Below, one piece after another: positions 53,436 to 61,784 of a stretch of DNA of 64,000 nucleotides (the stretch's first letter is position 1; the number at the start of each line of letters is the position of its first letter). Under the pieces are notes generated by a model. That model did no database searches and was not told the origin of the DNA. It worked only from the letters and a program-made list of their open reading frames with translations. The position numbers and the translations under genes were made by a program. The stretch is from Hyphococcus flavus (GTDB lineage: Bacteria; Pseudomonadota; Alphaproteobacteria; Caulobacterales; Parvularculaceae). Location: the NCBI RefSeq assembly GCF_028748065.1, contig NZ_CP118166.1:697501-761500 (forward strand), written 5' to 3'.

Positions 53436-54962
53436 TTACTCGGCAGCTTCAGCGGGTTCTTTCGGGATCCAGCGCAGGACAGGTTTGCGCGCGGCGGCGG
53501 TTTCATCGAGCCGCCGGCGCGGCGCTTGCACCGGCGCGGCTTTAAACGCCTCAACCTCGCCCGCCTTAGCGCGCTTCGCCAGCGAGAGCAGCGCATCACA
53601 GAACAGGTCAAGTTCGCGCTTCGATTCCGATTCCGTTGGTTCGATCAGCATGGCTCCATGTACCACCAGCGGGAAATACATGGTCATGGGGTGATAGCCT
53701 TCATCGATCATCGCCTTGGCGAAGTCGATCGTTTCAACGCCTGTGTCTTTCAGAAAACGGTCGTCGAACAGCGCTTCATGCATGCAATAGCCTTCGAACG
53801 CGGGCGACATCTCTTTCTTGAGACGCGCCAGCACATAGTTAGCGTTTAATACCGCGTCTTCGGCTGCCTGTTTGACGCCGTCTTTTCCGTGGGAAAGCAT
53901 GTAAGAAAGCGCGCGGGTAAACATGCCCATTTGCCCGTGGAAAGCGGTGAGACGCCCCATGCTTTCGCCGTCGTCAGCTTTCGCTGCACGGCGCGTTTCA
54001 ATGAGCTTGTACTTGCCGTCCTCGAACGTGACGTAAGGCACTGGCGCAAAAGGCGCGAGCGCTTCGGACAACACCGTCGGGCCCGAGCCCGGCCCGCCGC
54101 CGCCATGAGGCGTTGAAAACGTCTTGTGCAGATTGATATGCATGGCGTCGACGCCAAGGTCGCCAGGGCGCACCTTCCCCGCAATGGCGTTGAAATTGGC
54201 GCCGTCGCAATAGAAATAGCCGCCCGCATCATGCACCGCGTCGGCGATGGCGCGAATGTCACGCTCAAACAGGCCACAAGTGTTCGGATTGGTCACCATG
54301 ATGCCAGCGACATCATCCCCGAGTTTTTCTTTCAGCGCAGCAAGATCTACACGGCCTGTCTCATCGCCCGGAATGTTCTCGACCGTAAATCCACATTGCA
54401 CCGCCGTCGCGGGGTTGGTGCCATGCGCACTCTCCGGCGCCAGCACGCGGGTGCGCGTTTCCGCTTCGCCGCGTGCTTCCAATGCCGCTTTGATCGCCAT
54501 CATACCGCAAAGTTCACCATGGGCGCCGGCTTTTGGCGACATGGCGACGGCCGGCATGCCCGTCAACTCCTTCAGCCAGAATGCGAGCTGGTCAATCAGC
54601 TCCAATGCTCCCTGTACGGCGCTTTCGGGCGCCAGCGGGTGCAGATCGCCGAAACCGGGGAGCCGCGCGATTTTCTCGTTAAGACGCGGGTTGTGTTTCA
54701 TGGTGCACGAGCCGAGCGGGAACGGCCCCATGTCGATGGCGTAATTCTTTTGCGACAGCCGCACGAAATGGCGCATGGTCTCCGGTTCGGAAAGACCCGG
54801 CAAGCCAATTTCACGGTCGCGATTTAATCCGCCGAGGCGGTCGGTTTTGCCGGACGGCTCGGGCAAATCAACGCCGGTTTGATCGTAGGACCCGATCTCA
54901 AACGACAGCGCCTCTTCGATTTGCAGGGCTTTATTGCCAGTGAATGTAGGAGCATCAGTCAT
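53436..54962 (-). CDS. gcvPB: Glycine dehydrogenase subunit 2 (P-protein C-terminal half)
   Basis: About 508 residues. The PLP Lys is in INLHKTFSTPHGGGGPGSGP. With GcvPA it decarboxylates glycine and passes the aminomethyl group to lipoyl-GcvH. Last gene of the gcv operon. ATG 54962 has AGAAGG upstream; the frame extends to 55004. An unrelated gene separates it from gcvPA. Confidence 0.96.
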   Translation of the reverse strand: MTDAPTFTGNKALQIEEALSFEIGSYDQTGVDLPEPSGKTDRLGGLNRDREIGLPGLSEPETMRHFVRLSQKNYAIDMGPFPLGSCTMKHNPRLNEKIARLPGFGDLHPLAPESAVQGALELIDQLAFWLKELTGMPAVAMSPKAGAHGELCGMMAIKAALEARGEAETRTRVLAPESAHGTNPATAVQCGFTVENIPGDETGRVDLAALKEKLGDDVAGIMVTNPNTCGLFERDIRAIADAVHDAGGYFYCDGANFNAIAGKVRPGDLGVDAMHINLHKTFSTPHGGGGPGSGPTVLSEALAPFAPVPYVTFEDGKYKLIETRRAAKADDGESMGRLTAFHGQMGMFTRALSYMLSHGKDGVKQAAEDAVLNANYVLARLKKEMSPAFEGYCMHEALFDDRFLKDTGVETIDFAKAMIDEGYHPMTMYFPLVVHGAMLIEPTESESKRELDLFCDALLSLAKRAKAGEVEAFKAAPVQAPRRRLDETAAARKPVLRWIPKEPAEAAE

Positions 54963-55025
54963 AGCGGAACCTTCTGCGCGTGTCGGACGACCTTGATTGT
55001 TCATTTTGATCTCACACTCTTTAGA

Positions 55026-55592
55026 CTATAGCTGGCATGTGCCGATTACACTTGGATAAATATGTATTGTATCTGTCGTCAAAGTTACATACCTCCAAGT
55101 TTCGTATTCAAATTTTCCTTGCTGCTTTTCACAGTTTTTCATTGATTCATGCGGATCTGCTGAATGATAACCGACGAGATGAACCTTAAGACGACCTGTA
55201 AAATCTTCATCTGGATGGTCACTGAAAGGGTTATAACGGTCACCCTTATCATCAACGAAATCAAGCGGCCCTGCCCCACATGATAGCTCGAATTTTTCGA
55301 TTATAAAAAACTCGCTCAGTAACGTGCTGAATTTTTTCTCCACCATTTCACTAAATGGTGCTGGGCTCCTCCTAAGTTCTATCAGTGCTGCTCTTTGACG
55401 ATGTTGTTGGGAAAATGACGCTTTGTATTGGAAGCCATCACAATCAACCTCAATTGTTGTTAGCTCAGTAATTGGAGCCTTCCCGACCCAACTTGGCTTG
55501 TTGCTGATCTCATCGTCAGCGTTCGCATTTGTAGCCAAGAAAAACGAGCAAAGCATAACAAACCTTGCGTTCTTCCTTGAGAAATATTTCAC
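55026..55592 (-). CDS. Foreign secreted protein inside the gcv operon
   Basis: About 188 residues from GTG 55592, which overlaps the gcvPA stop (GTGA) and has a strong GGGAGGT 4 nt upstream. The N-terminus [21 protein letters not shown] is a signal peptide; the mature part has Cys pairs (VDCDG, LSCGAG, NCEKQ, GTCQL) and a [14 protein letters not shown] end. No family is recognised. It is clearly AT-richer than both neighbours, so it looks like an insertion that kept the operon readable. Confidence 0.6.
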   Translation of the reverse strand: MKYFSRKNARFVMLCSFFLATNANADDEISNKPSWVGKAPITELTTIEVDCDGFQYKASFSQQHRQRAALIELRRSPAPFSEMVEKKFSTLLSEFFIIEKFELSCGAGPLDFVDDKGDRYNPFSDHPDEDFTGRLKVHLVGYHSADPHESMKNCEKQQGKFEYETWRYVTLTTDTIHIYPSVIGTCQL

Positions 55593-56929
55593 AATACCTC
55601 CCGCAGTTTCGCGGCGAACACATTTATATCCGCATCCGTCACACACTCCGTTGCCGCGACGATAATCAGGTTTTCGGCGTCCTTGCTGTCAGGCCACAAA
55701 CGCCCGCCGGGCACGCCCGCAAGCACGCCTTCACCCGCCAGTTGCTCGACAACTTCTTCGGCGTTTTTCGGGAGCGCCAAGGTGAATTCGTTGAAGTAGT
55801 TTTTGTTGACGATTTTGACGCCGTCGATGGCGCCAAGCGCATCGGCGGTCTTGCACGCCGCATCGTGGTTGAGCGCTGCAAGTTTGCGCAAACCCGCCTC
55901 GCCCAGCAGCGTCATATGCGCCGTAAAGGCGAGCGTGCAGAGGCCGGAGTTGGTGCAGATGTTCGACGTCGCCTTGTCGCGACGAATGTGCTGTTCTCGC
56001 GTCGAGAGCGTCAGGACGAAACCGCGCTTACCCTCTGCGTCGACGGTTTCACCGCAGAGACGGCCCGGCATCTGGCGCATATATTTCTGGCGCGTGGCGA
56101 AGAGACCCACATAGGGCCCGCCGAAATTCAAACCATTGCCGATGGACTGGCCCTCGCCGACGACAATGTCTGCGCCCATTTCGCCGGGGCTTTTCAGCGC
56201 GCCAAGCGAGACGACTTCCGTCACAACGGCGATTAAAAGCGCGCCTTTTTCATGCGCCGCGTCTGCAATACCACTCAAATCACGCACGTTGCCGAACACA
56301 TCCGGCGTTTGCACAATCACACAGGCGGTGTCGTCATCAATCTGATCGATCAGATCCTCGGACGCGTCCACATCCATGGCCGCCTGAACGACCTTTCCGC
56401 CGACAAGTTCAAGATTGGTGCGCGTCACGGCGCCGTAATGCGGGTGAAGCCCGCCTGAAAGAATCGTTTTGTTGCGTTTGGCGACGCGCCGCGCCATCAG
56501 CGCTGCTTCGCCGCATCCCGTGGAGCCATCATACATGGAGGCGTTGGCGACCTCCATGCCAGTCAGCGCCGCCACTTGCGTCTGGAATTCGAAAAGATAT
56601 TGCAGCGTTCCTTGCGCAATCTCCGGCTGGTAAGGCGTATAAGCGGTCAAAAACTCCGATCGCTGAATAATGTGATCGACCGTTGCTGGAATATGGTGCT
56701 TGTAAGCGCCGCAGCCGACAAAGAACGGCCCCGCGTCTGCAGCACGGTTTTTCGCCGCCATCCGGCCAAGCGTGCGCTCAACTTCCAACTCGCCCTGATG
56801 ATCGGGCAGATCGAATTTTGCGTTCAGCGCATCGGCCGGCACGTCTGAAAAAAGATCGTCAATGTCCTTGGCGCCAATCACGCCCAGCATCGCCTTGCGA
56901 TCTGCATCATTCAAAGGGAGGTAGCGCAT
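55589..56929 (-). CDS. gcvPA: Glycine dehydrogenase subunit 1 (P-protein N-terminal half)
   Basis: A 446-residue protein: [72 protein letters not shown]. It forms the heteromeric P-protein with GcvPB. Gene order gcvT-gcvH-gcvPA is standard, with a small extra ORF before it. Confidence 0.96.
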   Translation of the reverse strand: MRYLPLNDADRKAMLGVIGAKDIDDLFSDVPADALNAKFDLPDHQGELEVERTLGRMAAKNRAADAGPFFVGCGAYKHHIPATVDHIIQRSEFLTAYTPYQPEIAQGTLQYLFEFQTQVAALTGMEVANASMYDGSTGCGEAALMARRVAKRNKTILSGGLHPHYGAVTRTNLELVGGKVVQAAMDVDASEDLIDQIDDDTACVIVQTPDVFGNVRDLSGIADAAHEKGALLIAVVTEVVSLGALKSPGEMGADIVVGEGQSIGNGLNFGGPYVGLFATRQKYMRQMPGRLCGETVDAEGKRGFVLTLSTREQHIRRDKATSNICTNSGLCTLAFTAHMTLLGEAGLRKLAALNHDAACKTADALGAIDGVKIVNKNYFNEFTLALPKNAEEVVEQLAGEGVLAGVPGGRLWPDSKDAENLIIVAATECVTDADINVFAAKLREVL

Positions 56930-56938
56930 ATCCGCCTC

Positions 56939-57124
56939 TTACTCGTTCTTGTCGCTGTTTGAATTCTTTTTCATGGCGGCGCCAATCCCCGCACCGATGG
57001 CAACGCCGATAGCAATACCGATGGCGAGATTGTTCATGGCCGCGCCAATGCCGACGCCAATCGCGATGCCTGCGCCCATCCCGGCCGCCACGCCGCCGCC
57101 CGCCATGTTCTTTTTGTCACTCAT
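56939..57124 (-). CDS. Glycine-zipper small protein in the gcv operon
   Basis: A 61-residue protein: short charged start (MSDKKN), a Gly/Ala/Ile stretch of small-residue repeats ([13 protein letters not shown] and its near copy AGIGAAM) and a charged tail ([10 protein letters not shown]). The repeated GxxxG-like pattern marks a membrane-inserting glycine zipper. Its ATG overlaps the gcvH stop (ATGA), so it is translated together with gcvH, and gcvPA follows after 9 bases. No known link to glycine cleavage. Confidence 0.75.
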   Translation of the reverse strand: MSDKKNMAGGGVAAGMGAGIAIGVGIGAAMNNLAIGIAIGVAIGAGIGAAMKKNSNSDKNE

Positions 57125-57492
57125 GCGTTCGCTGCAAAATCCTTGTAAGCGGCTTCATCCATCAGCGCATCAAGCTCTGATGGATTGCTCGCTTTCAGCT
57201 TCACAAACCAGGCGGCGCCCGCCGGGTCTTCATTCACTTTCGCCGGCTCATCGACAATGGCGCTGTTCACTTCGACAATCTCGCCGGAGATGGGCGCGTA
57301 GACATCTGACGCCGCCTTGACGGATTCAACCACCGCCATTTCGTCGCCTTTAGAATACGTCTTGCCGACCTCGGGAAGCTCGACAAAAACCACATCGCCA
57401 AGCTGCTCAGCGGCGTGCTCGCTGATGCCGATGACGTAAACATCGCCGTCAGCTTTTACCCATTCATGGTCGTTCGTGAATTTTATGCTCAT
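57121..57492 (-). CDS. gcvH: Glycine cleavage system H protein
   Basis: A 123-residue lipoyl carrier: [36 protein letters not shown], and the lipoylated Lys59 in [16 protein letters not shown]. It shuttles the aminomethyl group between P-, T- and L-proteins. It lies 11 bases after gcvT. Confidence 0.97.
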   Translation of the reverse strand: MSIKFTNDHEWVKADGDVYVIGISEHAAEQLGDVVFVELPEVGKTYSKGDEMAVVESVKAASDVYAPISGEIVEVNSAIVDEPAKVNEDPAGAAWFVKLKASNPSELDALMDEAAYKDFAANA

Positions 57493-57503
57493 GTTTGATC
57501 TCC

Positions 57504-58628
57504 CTAACCTCTGTAATAACGATTGGGCGTGAACGGCATGTCAGCGACGACAGCAGCCAGCGGCTTGCCGCGTACAATCAACTGAAGCGGCGTCCCCGTC
57601 TCAGCGTAAGCCGTTTCCACGTACCCCATGGCGACCGGACCGCCGACCGTAGGGCCGAAACCGCCGGATGTAACTTTGCCGATAACTTTTCCGTCCACAG
57701 ACTGAATTTCTGCGCCTTCACGCGCCGGCGCGCGCCCTTCCGGCAGGATGCCGACACGCAAACGCTTTGGCCCTTCAGCCAATTCTTTCAGAATACGATC
57801 CGCCCCCGCAAAGCCGCCTTCCTCGCGGCGGCGTTTTCCGATGATGAATGAAAGGTTGCCCTCCACCGGCGAAATTTCAGGGGTCAGGTCGTGGCCATAT
57901 AAGCACATGCCGGCCTCCAGACGCAGCGAGTCGCGCGCGCCAAGGCCGATCGGTTCGACATTCGGATCGTCGAGCAGCAACCGCGCAAGTTTTTCCGTGT
58001 CTTCCGCCCAGGTCGAAATTTCAAAACCGTCTTCGCCAGTATAGCCGCCGCGCGTCACCACCGCCCTGATGTCCCCGATTTGCAGCTCGGCGAAGCTCAT
58101 GAATTTCAATTCCGCGGCGGCCGGACAGTGTTTTGAAAGCACCTCAGACGCCATCGGCCCCTGCAAGGCCAGCAATCCGCGATTGTCGAACCGTTCAAGT
58201 TTAACGCCGTCAGGCAATCGCTCATTTAGATAAGCGTAATCAGCTTCCTTACAGGCACCGTTGACGACAATATTCAGCCGTCCGTCCGTATCCGGCCGGC
58301 TGACCATCAGATCGTCAATGATGCCGCCGTCATCGTTCAACAACACGGAAAGCCGCTGGCGCGAGACGCCCAGTTTTTGAAACTCTCCGGGCGCCAGCGT
58401 TTCAAGCGCACGCGCGGCGGTTAGATGATCAGGGCCGACGATAACAGCCTGCCCCATATGGGAAACATCAAACAGACCCGCCTTTTCGCGCGTATGGAGA
58501 TGCTCTTTCAGAACGCCCATGGGAAACTGCACCGGCATGTCATAACCGGCGAATTCCACCATTTTCGCGCCAAGCGCACGATGCAAATCATTGAGGGGCG
58601 TTTTTTTTAAGGTCGCTTCAGAAGGCAT
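57504..58628 (-). CDS. gcvT: Glycine cleavage system aminomethyltransferase (T protein)
   Basis: A 374-residue THF-dependent aminomethyltransferase: [73 protein letters not shown]. First gene of the operon, 48 bases after the glycine riboswitch. Confidence 0.97.
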   Translation of the reverse strand: MPSEATLKKTPLNDLHRALGAKMVEFAGYDMPVQFPMGVLKEHLHTREKAGLFDVSHMGQAVIVGPDHLTAARALETLAPGEFQKLGVSRQRLSVLLNDDGGIIDDLMVSRPDTDGRLNIVVNGACKEADYAYLNERLPDGVKLERFDNRGLLALQGPMASEVLSKHCPAAAELKFMSFAELQIGDIRAVVTRGGYTGEDGFEISTWAEDTEKLARLLLDDPNVEPIGLGARDSLRLEAGMCLYGHDLTPEISPVEGNLSFIIGKRRREEGGFAGADRILKELAEGPKRLRVGILPEGRAPAREGAEIQSVDGKVIGKVTSGGFGPTVGGPVAMGYVETAYAETGTPLQLIVRGKPLAAVVADMPFTPNRYYRG

Positions 58629-58675
58629 TGATCCGTCCCATGACTATTGAACCGCCGTCATATGACGGCGACCCC

Positions 58676-58857
58676 GGCTGTCATGGGGACCTGAGAGATT
58701 TCGCGCTTGGCCATTCGGCGGCCTTAGCGCTTACTCCTTCGGTGGGGCGTTTTGCGCCCGCTTTCCAGCCTTAGACGCCAGTGCGGTCCTTTTGCCTGAG
58801 AGTTTCCGGGGTGGTTGCTCCTTCGGCGCCGCGCGCTTAAGCGCGATCTCTCCCGCA
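58676..58857 (-). ncRNA. Tandem glycine riboswitch upstream of gcvT
   Basis: On the minus strand two similar aptamers follow each other. The first shows GCGGGAGAG, GCCGAAGGAGCAA and CTCTCAGGCAAAAGGACCG; the second shows CTGGAAAGCGGGCG, CACCGAAGGAGTAAG and ATCTCTCAGGTCCCCATGACAGCC. These are the signature blocks of the glycine riboswitch. An 18-bp perfect palindrome (58653-58670) lies between the RNA and gcvT and may be part of the expression platform; no U-run follows it, so translational control is likelier. Confidence 0.93.
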
Positions 58858-58960
58858 TTTGGCTGCTGACGGATTACGCGACACCGCCGTCAGCGGAAGC
58901 TGACCATAGGCGAGCGCTATACCGAGTCAATGATTCCCGACGCACCCGCGAAACAAAAAT

Positions 58961-59392
58961 TTATGCTGCAGCGCAGGAGTTGCAGTTGCCCTTTATCTCC
59001 AAACGCGCCGTGTGCATGTCGAAAGCGGCCGCCTTTACTGCGGGGGCGATATCGGCCTCCACCGCCACTACTTCGAGTTCCTCAACTGTCGAACAGGACT
59101 CGCAGACGAGGAAAGTCTGCACCACATGAGGGCCTTCGTGATTGCAAAGGACAAAGGCGTTAAGCCCGTCAAGCTTGTGAATGTGTCCCTTGGCTTCCAA
59201 CCCTTCTAACGCCCGATAGACTGTCATCGGCGCGCGCACGCCTTGTTCCTTTAGGGTGTCGAGTATTTCATATGCCTTAAGCGGATCCTTGCTGGCGGCA
59301 AGCACGTCCCAAACCAGCTTTTCATTCTTTAAAAGCCCGGCAGGGCGTTTGCGGTCATTATCATTTCCCGCAATGGTTGTATTGTTTGTCAC
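58961..59392 (-). CDS. zur: Fur-family regulator, Zur-like
   Basis: A 143-residue Fur-superfamily protein: LVWDVLAASKDPLKAYEILDTLKEQGVRAPMTVYRALEGLEAKGHIHKL (winged helix), CNHEGPHVVQTFLVCESC (metal site with His and CxxC), and a second CxxC near the C-terminus (CNSC). The sequence is closer to Zur than to Fur/Mur. It starts at GTG 59392 with GGGAG upstream. Assignment to zinc rather than iron or peroxide is inferred. Confidence 0.85.
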   Translation of the reverse strand: MTNNTTIAGNDNDRKRPAGLLKNEKLVWDVLAASKDPLKAYEILDTLKEQGVRAPMTVYRALEGLEAKGHIHKLDGLNAFVLCNHEGPHVVQTFLVCESCSTVEELEVVAVEADIAPAVKAAAFDMHTARLEIKGNCNSCAAA

Positions 59393-59417
59393 GCGAGCGC
59401 TCCCGATACGATCATTT

Positions 59418-59436
59418 GTTATATCGATGTTATATC
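59418..59436. promoter_or_regulatory. Direct repeat GTTATATC-N3-GTTATATC upstream of the Fur-family gene
   Basis: Two identical 8-bp sequences with 11-bp periodicity, about 26 bases before the GTG start. The TTATA-rich halves are like those in Zur/Fur sites, so autoregulation is plausible. A strict palindrome is not formed. Confidence 0.45.
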
Positions 59437-59506
59437 AATTCATGGGGCGGGACCACCCCAAATCGGGAACGCAAGTAATCCGAAATTTCCCCACTGATGA
59501 AAGCGC

Positions 59507-60589
59507 TTATGGCCAACCGACCCGGTCAAATATCATGACGGCCGCTGGCTGGTTTTCGCCCAACGCAGAGACAGAAAGGTCGTCAGCCCTGAAATCACTG
59601 TAAGCGGCGATTGGCCCTTGCGCCTCGACGCCTTCCACAATCGGATATTCATTATTGCCGCTAGCGAATGCGCCTTGCGTCTCTTCACGTAACAAAAATT
59701 CAATGAGCTTTTCTGCATTTTCCGGATTGGGCGCATGCGTTGTTACCCCGGCGCCGGAAATATTCACATGGGCTCCATCCCCTTCCTGATCCGGGAAAAA
59801 CAGCTCAAACTTTTCACCTATGGCTGCCGCTTCGGGGTTATCTGACCCTTTAAATCGCGCCGTATAATAGCTGTTAACGATGCCAAGCCGACAGATACCA
59901 GCCGCAACAGCCTCGATCTGTGATGTGTCGTTGCCTTGCGGCCGACGTGCAAAGTTAGCGACCACGCCAGCGGCCCACGCTTCCGCACGCTCGTCGCCCC
60001 AATGAGCAATCCGCGAGGCCAGCAATGATTGGTTATAAATGTTGGATGAAGAACGTACGCAAATCATGCCGCGATAGGCTGGGTCCGCGAGGTCTTCATA
60101 GGTTTCAAGCCCTTCAGGAAGGCCCATTTCTTTATTGAAAATCACAATACGCGCACGCTTGGAAACGCCAAACCACTTACCATCCGGATGGCGAAACTGT
60201 GGCGGCACCTGGCTCTCCAGCGTATCGTTTTCGATTGCACGAAAAACACCGCGTTGATCGGCACGCCACAACATTCCTGCATCAGCAGTAATAAAGATAT
60301 CCGCCGGGCTAGCTTCTGCTTCCTGGCTAATCCGTTCAATCAAGGCATTACCGCTTGCCTCAATATAATTAACTTTGATTCCCGTTTCTTCCGTAAACTG
60401 ATCGAACAGAACGATGTCTGAATCGTAATGGCGGCCAGAATAAACGTTCACTTCGCCTGTTATTGGACGATCAGCATTTGAGGCTTCTTCGGTGGAGGCG
60501 GTTTCCTGTCCGCCACATGCTGCCAGGACCATGACCGCAAGCGCCGTTGCGCCTGATTTTACCAGGTTTTTCAAAGGATAAATTGCCAT
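59507..60589 (-). CDS. futA: Ferric-iron ABC transporter binding lipoprotein
   Basis: A 360-residue periplasmic binding protein anchored by a lipid (VMVLAACGG, Cys near residue 26). The core has VNVYSGRHYDSDIVLFDQFTEETGIKV, PADIFITADAGMLWRADQRGVF and GVSKRARIVIFNKE, typical of Fe(3+) binders of the FutA/FbpA type with Tyr ligands. ATG 60589 with AAGGTGG upstream is chosen over the longer frame. Confidence 0.94.
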   Translation of the reverse strand: MAIYPLKNLVKSGATALAVMVLAACGGQETASTEEASNADRPITGEVNVYSGRHYDSDIVLFDQFTEETGIKVNYIEASGNALIERISQEAEASPADIFITADAGMLWRADQRGVFRAIENDTLESQVPPQFRHPDGKWFGVSKRARIVIFNKEMGLPEGLETYEDLADPAYRGMICVRSSSNIYNQSLLASRIAHWGDERAEAWAAGVVANFARRPQGNDTSQIEAVAAGICRLGIVNSYYTARFKGSDNPEAAAIGEKFELFFPDQEGDGAHVNISGAGVTTHAPNPENAEKLIEFLLREETQGAFASGNNEYPIVEGVEAQGPIAAYSDFRADDLSVSALGENQPAAVMIFDRVGWP

Positions 60590-60614
60590 CTCGCCACCTT
60601 GCCTTTGCCTATTT

Positions 60615-60629
60615 TGCGAATAATTATCA
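60615..60629 (-). promoter_or_regulatory. Fur-box-like site before futA
   Basis: Reading TGATAAT-T-ATTCGCA on the minus strand, it matches the 7-1-7 Fur consensus in 13 of 15 positions, 26 bases upstream of the start codon. A bound Fur would block the futA promoter. Confidence 0.5.
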
Positions 60630-60678
60630 GTTTCAATACTGTTATGCCGCCCGCATTGCAAGCCCAGCAGCAACACAA

Positions 60679-61689
60679 TCACATTGAAAATATTGGCGTT
60701 TGAGACCAGTCGATCTGGACCTCGGCCCTCCCCCCGGAAGGCGGGCAAGCGTCAAAGCTTACCGTCAAAAACATATCTGCACCGTCTTTTTTAAGCCGCG
60801 CCAGCCAGTGCGGGCCTGCGAAACGCACATCCCCGATTTCAAACAAGCCAGTTTCGCTTTGCCTTGCCCGCAACGCATCAGGCCGCAGTACGGCGTGTGC
60901 AGGCCCCTCGCCCAGAGCTGTTTCCGTCTCACCAAGCGCGGAACGAAAGACACCGTTTGCAATAACGCCCGGCAAATGCTGACTTCCCGGGAAAATACTC
61001 GCGCCTTCTAAGGTCTGAGGATTAAAAAACAGGTTTTCGGGGCTCGCTATCTCGATAATTTCGCCCTTGCGCATCATCGCAATGCGATCACCGATCGCCA
61101 AAGCCTCCTCAGGGTCGTGCGTGACCATTACGACTGCTGCATTTTGTTCTTTCAGTGTACGTCGCAGATCTTCTCTCAGCCGGCGTCGCAACGTGACGTC
61201 AATGCTTGCAAACGGCTCGTCCAACAAAAGGGCCATGGGTTGGCGTGCTAAGGCGCGCGCCAAAGCAACGCGCTGTTGCTGTCCGCCAGACAATTCATGC
61301 GGGTAGCGTCGAGCGAGGCCCCCAATACCCAGACTTTTTAAGTAGTCCGCCGCCCGCTGCATTGGTTTTGGCTGTCCCTTCAGACCGAAAGCGACGTTTT
61401 TTTCTACGGTCATATGCGGAAAGAGAACATAATCCTGAAAAACAAGCCCCACTGGCCGTTTTTCCGGCGGGGTTTCCTGACCGGGGCGCGCCAACAATGA
61501 TCCGTCCAGTTCTACGGAGCCTTGCTGCAATGGCTCCAGCCCCGCTGCAATCTTCAAAAGGGTGGTTTTTCCGCAACCGGAGGGGCCGAAAAGACATACG
61601 AGTTCGCCAGGTTCCACAGACAAACTCGCGCTGGCCAATGCACGGGTCTGACCGAATTGATGGCTAATATTGGTCAGCACAAAAGTCAT
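60679..61689 (-). CDS. futC: Ferric-iron ABC transporter ATPase
   Basis: A 336-residue FbpC/FutC-type ATPase: Walker A GPSGCGKTT (35-43), Q-loop region VFQDYVLFPHMTV, signature LSGGQQQRVALARAL, Walker B LLLDEPFASID and a C-terminal TOBE-like regulatory domain (about 245-336). It precedes futA on the same strand with a 90-base gap and is divergent from the permease gene. Confidence 0.95.
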   Translation of the reverse strand: MTFVLTNISHQFGQTRALASASLSVEPGELVCLFGPSGCGKTTLLKIAAGLEPLQQGSVELDGSLLARPGQETPPEKRPVGLVFQDYVLFPHMTVEKNVAFGLKGQPKPMQRAADYLKSLGIGGLARRYPHELSGGQQQRVALARALARQPMALLLDEPFASIDVTLRRRLREDLRRTLKEQNAAVVMVTHDPEEALAIGDRIAMMRKGEIIEIASPENLFFNPQTLEGASIFPGSQHLPGVIANGVFRSALGETETALGEGPAHAVLRPDALRARQSETGLFEIGDVRFAGPHWLARLKKDGADMFLTVSFDACPPSGGRAEVQIDWSQTPIFSM

Positions 61690-61784
61690 AATTGATATGC
61701 CGGGTCAGTCTTTCCGCACTTCACTGTTGGGAAATGCCGCACTTTCGCATAGATGTCACCAGTTAAGAACGAGAATTAGAAACA

